Assembly: GCF_022829295.1 (NCBI RefSeq)
Contig: NZ_JAKSYH010000252.1
Span: 1 to 48,710 of the forward strand
Reading direction: 5' to 3'
DNA: 48,710 bases
From: Methylobacterium sp. J-088
GTDB lineage: Bacteria; Pseudomonadota; Alphaproteobacteria; Rhizobiales; Beijerinckiaceae
Within the stretch, counting starts at the first letter, position 1; every line of letters begins with the position of its first letter. Shown one piece after another: positions 44,590-48,710 of this stretch. The notes below the pieces were generated by a model. That model was not told the origin of the DNA, searched no databases, and saw nothing but the letters and a program-made list of their open reading frames with translations. The position numbers were made by a program, and so were the translations under genes.

Positions 44590-44682
44590 AGCGGCCACCG
44601 ACCCCCGCGGCGGGGGTCCCAGAAGACCGGGCCGCGCTCGAATCCACATGTCCCGCCCGATTGCCCCGCTTCGGAGGCCACC

Positions 44683-44772
44683 ATGACGCTCGCCCTGATC
44701 ATCGCCGGCATCCTCGTCGTCAACGTCCTGATGGCCGGCTTTTTCTCCCTGGTGGCCCTGTGGGCCGACTGA
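44683..44772 (+). CDS. 29-residue single-helix membrane microprotein
   Basis: A very short frame beginning MTLALIIAGILVVNVLMAGF and ending ALWAD. It is almost entirely one membrane helix. A textbook ribosome site (GGAGG, 7-11 nt upstream) supports translation. It follows two other small envelope genes in the same direction. Bitopic micropeptides of this size often regulate larger membrane partners, but nothing specific can be said here. Confidence 0.5.
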   Translation: MTLALIIAGILVVNVLMAGFFSLVALWAD

Positions 44773-45055
44773 GCCGCACTGACGGCGTGCCGACGCAGTC
44801 GGCCGAGACAATCGTCGTGGGCAGGCCGGAGAAGACGTCCGTGACGCCGACCTGCCCGCATGGCAGTCGGAGGATGACGCCGTCCCCGGTCACGACCGGC
44901 TCGAGCGATCGATGATCGTAGCCGCCATCCTTCAGCGGGCGGGAGCGCTGCAGGCGCCATGCGATCAGGCCGAGCCGAGCGCGCACGGCCCGCGCGGGTA
45001 CAGGTCCTGGGCGGTGATAGCGACGTGGCCCGCTCGCCGACTCAGAGCCCCGCAT
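44720..45055 (-). CDS. Possible small protein, low confidence
   Basis: A 111-codon frame, partly antisense to the microprotein. The stretch LKDGGYDHRSLEPVVTGDGV followed by ILRLPCGQVGVTDV looks protein-like, but no family is recognised, no ribosome site is seen and the termini are Arg/Pro-rich. It may be a remnant of a larger gene or a spurious frame. Confidence 0.25.
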   Translation of the reverse strand: MRGSESASGPRRYHRPGPVPARAVRARLGLIAWRLQRSRPLKDGGYDHRSLEPVVTGDGVILRLPCGQVGVTDVFSGLPTTIVSADCVGTPSVRLSRPTGPPGRKSRPSGR

Positions 45056-45069
45056 GGTAGCGGCCGGTC

Positions 45070-45984
45070 ATGAGTGGATCCGTGCCGATAACGTCCCGCC
45101 CAATGAGCCGCTCCGCCGCGACCCTGGCGGGCTTCGGCGCGATCGCGCTCTGGTCGCTCCTCGCCCTGTTTACGGCGGCGTCGGGCGCCGTGCCCCCGTT
45201 CCAGCTCGCCGCCATCACGTTTCTGCTCGGCGGCCTGTGCGGCTGTGCCGTCTGGATCGCGCGTCCGGCCCGCGCCCGCGCGCTGCTCCAACCCTGGCCG
45301 GTCTGGCTGCTCGGGGTCGGGGGATTGTTCGGTTATCACGCCCTCTACTTCAGCGCCCTGCGCCTCGCGCCGCCGGCCGAGGCCGGACTGATCAACTATC
45401 TCTGGCCGCTGCTGATCGTGCTGTTCTCCGCCCGCCTGCCGGGATCCGAGGGGCTGCGTCCGGGCCACCTCGCCGGTGCGCTCCTGGGTCTCGCCGGCGT
45501 CGCGGCCCTGTTCGCCGGACGGGGCGATCTCGACTTCCCCGCCGGGGCGCTGCCCGGCTACGCGGCCTCCTTCGCGGCAGCCTTCGTATGGGCCGGCTAT
45601 TCGGTTCTCTCGGCAAGGGTTGGACAGGTGCCGACCGATGCGGTTGCGGGCTTCTGCCTGGCGACGGCCGCGCTCAGCCTCGTTTGCCACCTCGTCTTCG
45701 AGACGACGATCTGGCCGGCCGACGCGATCCAGTGGGGCACGGTGCTGCTGCTCGGGCTGGGACCGGTCGGGGCTGCCTTCTATCTCTGGGATATCGGCTG
45801 CAAGCGCGGCGACGTCCGGCTGCTCGGCGTCACGGCCTACGCGGCGCCGGTTCTCTCGACGCTGATCCTTGTGGTCACGGGCTATGCCAGCCCGGGGCCA
45901 GCCCTGGCGCTCGCCTGCCTGCTGATCGTGGCCGGCGCGCTGACGGCGGTGGGGGCTTCCCGGGCTACGCCGAAACAGACCTAA
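45070..45984 (+). CDS. EamA/DMT superfamily exporter
   Basis: Ten-helix inner-membrane transporter of about 304 residues with two EamA repeats. The segments LAPPAEAGLINYLWPLLIVL and GYSVLSARVG place it near YddG-like amino-acid exporters, but substrate cannot be read off. The start is uncertain: the ATG at 45070, or an in-frame ATG at 45103 closer to the first helix; neither has a strong ribosome site. Its TAA overlaps the stop of the converging cupin gene. Confidence 0.82.
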   Translation: MSGSVPITSRPMSRSAATLAGFGAIALWSLLALFTAASGAVPPFQLAAITFLLGGLCGCAVWIARPARARALLQPWPVWLLGVGGLFGYHALYFSALRLAPPAEAGLINYLWPLLIVLFSARLPGSEGLRPGHLAGALLGLAGVAALFAGRGDLDFPAGALPGYAASFAAAFVWAGYSVLSARVGQVPTDAVAGFCLATAALSLVCHLVFETTIWPADAIQWGTVLLLGLGPVGAAFYLWDIGCKRGDVRLLGVTAYAAPVLSTLILVVTGYASPGPALALACLLIVAGALTAVGASRATPKQT

Positions 45985-46409
45985 CCCCGCGGCGTCGGCC
46001 GCCAATCCGGCGGCGCCATCTCGAATCCCGAAAACTCGAAGCCCGGCGAGACCGTGCAGCCCACCAGCGTCCAGGCGCCGAGGCTGGTGGCGGTCTGCCA
46101 ATGGCCCGCCGGGACCACGCATTGCGGGCGCTGGCCGGCGGCGAGGTCCGGCCCGAGATGCCGAGCCTCGGCATCGTGCCCGTTCGGGCTCGTGGTGATC
46201 ACCAGCGGCGCCCCGGCGTGCCAGTGCCAGATCTCGGCGGCGTCGACCCGGTGCCAGGCCGAGACCTCGCCGACATCGAGCAGGAAATAGATCGCCGTGC
46301 CGACCGAGCGTCCATTGACGGTGTGCGGATCGCGAAAGGTCTCGCGGTAGTGGCCGCCCTCCGGGTGCGGCTTCAGCCCCAGGGTCGCGATCACCTCCGC
46401 CGCCGTCAT
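45981..46409 (-). CDS. DUF985 cupin protein
   Basis: 142-residue cupin-fold protein. The characteristic N-terminus IATLGLKPHPEGGHYRETFR is followed by the strand motifs GTAIYFLLDVGEVSAWHRVD and AEIWHWHAGAPLVI, where the His are possible metal ligands, and the C-terminal GCTVSPGFEFSGFEMA. Family members are linked with sugar/metal-binding, but biochemical function is unproven. GAGGAGA lies upstream of the ATG. Its stop overlaps the stop of the converging EamA gene. Confidence 0.85.
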   Translation of the reverse strand: MTAAEVIATLGLKPHPEGGHYRETFRDPHTVNGRSVGTAIYFLLDVGEVSAWHRVDAAEIWHWHAGAPLVITTSPNGHDAEARHLGPDLAAGQRPQCVVPAGHWQTATSLGAWTLVGCTVSPGFEFSGFEMAPPDWRPTPRG

Positions 46410-46485
46410 GCCCGTCTCCTCGTCGCTTACTTGCTGACACTTGGCACCGATGCTACCGGCCGGAAACCCGCAAGGTCCGAGATTG

Positions 46486-47109
46486 ATGCCGAGCCCGACC
46501 GTACGCCTCCACCGCGGTGACCTGCCCGCCGATTACGATGCGGGCCGGGCGGTCGCCATCGACACAGAGACGCTGGGGCTCAATCCCCATCGCGACCGGC
46601 TCTGCGTGGTGCAGATCTCCACCGGAGACGGCACCGCCGACGTGGTGCAAATCCCGCAGAGCGGCCCGGAGCCCGTGGTGCTCAAGCGCGTCCTGGCGGA
46701 TCCGGGTGTGCTGAAGATCTTCCACTTCGCGCGGTTCGACGTCGCCGCGCTCTATAAGGCCCTCGGGGTGATGCCGCAGCCGGTCTACTGCACCAAGATC
46801 GCCTCGAAGCTCGCACGCACCTATACCGACCGCCACGGGCTCAAGGACGTGGTGCGCGAACTCGTGGGCGTCGACCTGTCGAAGCAGCAGCAATCCTCGG
46901 ATTGGGGCGCCGAGACTCTGTCACAGGCGCAACTCGATTACGCGGCTTCGGACGTGCTCCACCTTCACACGGCCCGCGACCGGCTCGACGCGATGCTAGC
47001 TCGGGAAGGCCGGACCGACCTCGCCGCCGCCTGTTTCGCCTTCCTGCCGACCCGCGCGCGCCTGGACCTCGACGGCTGGCCCGAGGTGGACATCTTTGCG
47101 CATAGCTGA
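46486..47109 (+). CDS. Ribonuclease D-like 3'-5' exonuclease
   Basis: 207-residue DEDDy exonuclease. Metal-ligand residues: Asp26 and Glu28 in AIDTETLGL, Asp85 in HFARFDVAAL, and the Tyr/Asp pair in LDYAASDVLHL. The C-terminal HRDC domains of full RNase D are absent, so it is the short form common in alphaproteobacteria, acting in tRNA/small-RNA 3' trimming or RNA decay. The ATG at 46486 is preferred over 46441 because the family begins here. It is divergent from the cupin gene. Confidence 0.88.
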   Translation: MPSPTVRLHRGDLPADYDAGRAVAIDTETLGLNPHRDRLCVVQISTGDGTADVVQIPQSGPEPVVLKRVLADPGVLKIFHFARFDVAALYKALGVMPQPVYCTKIASKLARTYTDRHGLKDVVRELVGVDLSKQQQSSDWGAETLSQAQLDYAASDVLHLHTARDRLDAMLAREGRTDLAAACFAFLPTRARLDLDGWPEVDIFAHS

Positions 47110-47135
47110 GGCTACGGAGTCGGGCTGCTGGCCCG

Positions 47136-47816
47136 TCAGGTCAGCGCGCTGGAGCCGGACGGCGTCGTGATCCGGGCGGTCCAGCGTGGGCCGTCGCCCT
47201 GTACGATTTCCGGAGGCTCCGCCAGCCCGAGCGCAGTATGAAGCTGTCGCGCGGCGTCTGGATCCGGATGCGTAAGGACAAGCGCATCGAGCCGGGCTCC
47301 GAGATCCGGCATCGTCCGGGCTGGGCTGCCGCGCGGTCCCCAATCCAGCACGTACGGCGCAGCGCCGTCCGCCGGCCAGGCCCCGTCCGGGCGGACGCCG
47401 AAGCGCCACGAAAGGCCGCCACGGGTCATCGTGGCAGCCTGCCCGAGAAGGTTCGGATCAGCGGCGAGCACGCCGTCGAGATCGTCCGTGCGGGCGACAA
47501 AGCCGCGCAGCCGTCGGCCTGATTCCCAGTCCGCCCGCACGCGTGCCGGGTCGCTCAGTCCGAACCAGCGGGCGTGGGGTGGGGCAGGCGCTTCGGGATC
47601 GACGGCGATCACCTCCAGGAACATCGCTTCGCCGAGGCGCAGCAGGTGATTGCGGGTGCCCATCTCGCGGTGGCGGCCGCCCTCGGGCATGGTAAGGCCG
47701 AGGCAGTCGCGAATATGCGCGACACCTTCCGCAAGATCTGGCGCTACGACGACGAGGTGGTCGAGGTAAGCATCACAGCGGAAGGATGGGGCGATGACAT
47801 TTGGCTCGATCGACAT
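47136..47816 (-). CDS. Glyoxalase-like (VOC) protein
   Basis: 226-residue protein with a Glyoxalase_3-type layout: LDHLVVVAPDLAEGVAHIRD at the N-terminus, then NHLLRLGEAMFLEVIAVDPE, which carries the Glu expected at the metal site, and a second half-repeat LDALVLTHPDPDAARQLHTA. The substrate is unknown. The start at 47816 has only a weak ribosome site. It converges with the RNase D-like gene, 26 nt away, and is the last normal-composition gene before the acquired tail. Confidence 0.8.
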   Translation of the reverse strand: MSIEPNVIAPSFRCDAYLDHLVVVAPDLAEGVAHIRDCLGLTMPEGGRHREMGTRNHLLRLGEAMFLEVIAVDPEAPAPPHARWFGLSDPARVRADWESGRRLRGFVARTDDLDGVLAADPNLLGQAATMTRGGLSWRFGVRPDGAWPADGAAPYVLDWGPRGSPARTMPDLGARLDALVLTHPDPDAARQLHTALGLAEPPEIVQGDGPRWTARITTPSGSSALT

Positions 47817-47891
47817 CTTAGTATGCCCCTAATTCTGAAGCGTCATCGGGCCAGGTCATCATTTTGGCGCGGGCTAACTACTGAAATAAGA

Positions 47892-48170
47892 TTAAATTCG
47901 GTCTCGTGCCATTTTTAAAAGCTGACGTAGCCCATAGCTGTCGCGAAACACCGTGTCTGCGGAAGATGACCACCAGATAGCCTGCAATTCTTGGTCGTCT
48001 ATATCATCCCGAGTTATGGCATCAAGATATGAACGTAGTCGCGCTCGTTGTTGTGGATCCGAAAATGGGGATAAAACACTATCAATTAATTCTTCTTCAT
48101 TTTCAACATCTTCCAATATGCCAGAGTAAAACTGGAGTGAAAATTTTTTGAATTCAGGCGGTTGTTGCAT
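47892..48170 (-). CDS. Candidate CDI immunity protein (CdiI-like)
   Basis: 92-residue acidic cytoplasmic protein (KKFSLQFYSGILEDVENEEE; IDDQELQAIWWSSSADTVFR). It sits 1 nt after the stop of the RNase A-type toxin remnant, with the strong ribosome site AAGGAGAC inside the toxin end, as expected for a toxin-immunity pair. The RNase A-type CDI toxin of Yersinia kristensenii has a small acidic inhibitor of this size. Base composition is clearly lower in GC than in the chromosome around it. Immunity function is inferred mainly from position and size. Confidence 0.6.
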   Translation of the reverse strand: MQQPPEFKKFSLQFYSGILEDVENEEELIDSVLSPFSDPQQRARLRSYLDAITRDDIDDQELQAIWWSSSADTVFRDSYGLRQLLKMARDRI

Positions 48171-48171
48171 A

Positions 48172-48423
48172 TCAGTCTCCTTCAGTTCGCGGATACGCTG
48201 TCCGGACGCGAAATCCGCGCGACGAACTCGGGTCGTGTCTCAAATAAACGCCAACACCGTAGGTATCTCGCACATACACAACGCCATCATTATTGCTGTA
48301 TGCCTCTCTACCTGTCTTATAACTGAACTGATTTTTAATAAAAACGCCTTCGCTCGATCCAGACGCAACAAGATCAACCTCTGATTTATTCTCATCAATG
48401 GTGGCGTTGACAAGCGAGTTATA
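48172..48423 (-). pseudogene. CdiA C-terminal RNase A-type toxin domain, 5'-truncated by IS630
   Basis: The visible end (VGVYLRHDPSSSRGFRVRTA followed by YP) matches the C-terminal half of the bacterial CdiA-CT RNase A domain, including the T-x-Y catalytic pair. The N-terminal half, which in homologues carries the first His and Arg (GGHTxARH-type motif), is missing because the IS630-like element begins at about 48424. The frame continues upstream into IS DNA to an ATG at 48456 and a start at 48591, but those residues are IS-derived. The remnant is therefore probably inactive. The rest of the large CdiA-like protein would lie beyond the IS, outside the window, if it survives. Confidence 0.65.
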
Positions 48424-48710
48424 CCAACCCTCATTGATCAGAACCCTTGGGCCCATTTGCGCAGTCCGATGGACATGATGTGCCAGGGTCGGTCGATGAG
48501 GGTGTTCCAGGCGTAGCAGCAGTGGTCGAGGATGTCGGCGTAGGATGCGAAGATCCGATTGCCGAGCCAGTTGTCGCGCATGAACTGCCATAGGTTCTCG
48601 ACCGGGTTGAGTTCGGGGGGCGGGCCGGCAGGGGCGGCAGGGTGATGTTGGCGGGCGCGACGAGTTTCCTGGTGGTGTGCCACCCGGCCTGATCGAGCAG
48701 CAGCACGGCG
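48420..48710 (-). mobile_element. IS630-family insertion sequence, partial (cut by window end)
   Basis: The visible inner part encodes the C-terminal half of an IS630-type DDE transposase. The left edge is set by TATA at 48420-48423, compatible with the TA target preference of IS630/Tc1 elements, where toxin-like coding ends and transposase-proximal sequence (CCAACCC...) begins. The other end, inverted repeat and remainder of the transposase are outside the window. Confidence 0.7.
48438..48710 (-). pseudogene. IS630 transposase C-terminal half, frameshifted
   Basis: Two frames together give the family sequence: LLLDQAGWHTTRKLVAPANI up to LPPLPA in one frame, then PPELNPVENLWQFMRDNWLG to the end (MSIGLRKWAQGF) in another. 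The second motif contains the catalytic Glu of the DDE triad. The frames switch by -1 at a run of six C near 48625. It is therefore either an inactive copy or one expressed by frameshifting. The N-terminus lies beyond the window. Confidence 0.75.

Noticed and set aside
43744..44811. 355-codon minus frame opposite the lipoprotein and small membrane genes
   Set aside because: Shadow of the plus-strand genes that have ribosome sites and signal features.
48172..48591. 139-codon frame as an intact toxin gene
   Set aside because: Its first half is IS630 DNA; only the last roughly 80 codons are toxin-derived, so it is recorded as a truncated pseudogene.

Overview
The window looks like a chromosomal segment of a GC-rich alphaproteobacterium, most likely Rhizobiales and probably Methylobacterium or a close relative. 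This is inferred from the strong G/C bias at third codon positions, the Porin_2-type tandem porins, the alphaproteobacterial AddB, the phaR/phaA/phaB arrangement and the KaiC plus hybrid kinase pair. No rRNA, tRNA or CRISPR array was seen.

Layout. 1-3670: two tandem porins (the first cut by the window edge), each followed by a GC hairpin plus T-run terminator. 3954-9085: a tricarboxylate/tricarballylate cluster with a 2HCT-type carboxylate permease, a TcuC/CitA-type MFS symporter, a divergent GntR/FCD repressor and a TcuA-like flavoprotein dehydrogenase. A 22-bp inverted repeat lies in the divergent promoter; no TcuB is present. 9250-16070: addB without addA, a VOC protein, glutaryl-CoA dehydrogenase, an AEC carrier and a small exported protein. 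16434-26239: a chemoreceptor, a trans-sulfuration PLP enzyme divergent from tspO, a decayed gene fragment, a PsiE-like protein, a DUF4337-like protein, an RND efflux pair and a 60-aa protein. 26300-29515: three tightly coupled glycosyltransferases. 29813-31240: SPFH and NfeD membrane-quality genes. 31513-34739: a double-domain KaiC ATPase overlapping a hybrid histidine kinase. 35023-37902: a divergent PEP-carboxylase-like protein. 38020-40308: small envelope/DNA-binding proteins and rpmF. 40404-43338: phaR facing phaAB (polyhydroxybutyrate). 43846-44772: a lipoprotein and two tiny membrane proteins. 45070-47816: an EamA exporter, a DUF985 cupin, an RNase D-like exonuclease and a glyoxalase-like protein.

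47890-48710: an AT-richer, apparently acquired tail. An IS630-type transposase (frameshifted) has cut into the C-terminal toxin domain of a CDI/polymorphic toxin of the bacterial RNase A type. The T-x-Y part of the toxin and the adjacent immunity gene remain, but the N-terminal catalytic half is gone.

Most interesting: the RNase A toxin remnant with its orphan immunity gene, the PEPC-like protein with a rewritten catalytic loop, the TcuB-less tricarballylate cluster with its operator, the KaiC/kinase pair without KaiB, and several compact hairpin elements. Long open frames antisense to addB, the RND pump, KaiC and the PEPC-like gene are judged to be codon-bias shadows.
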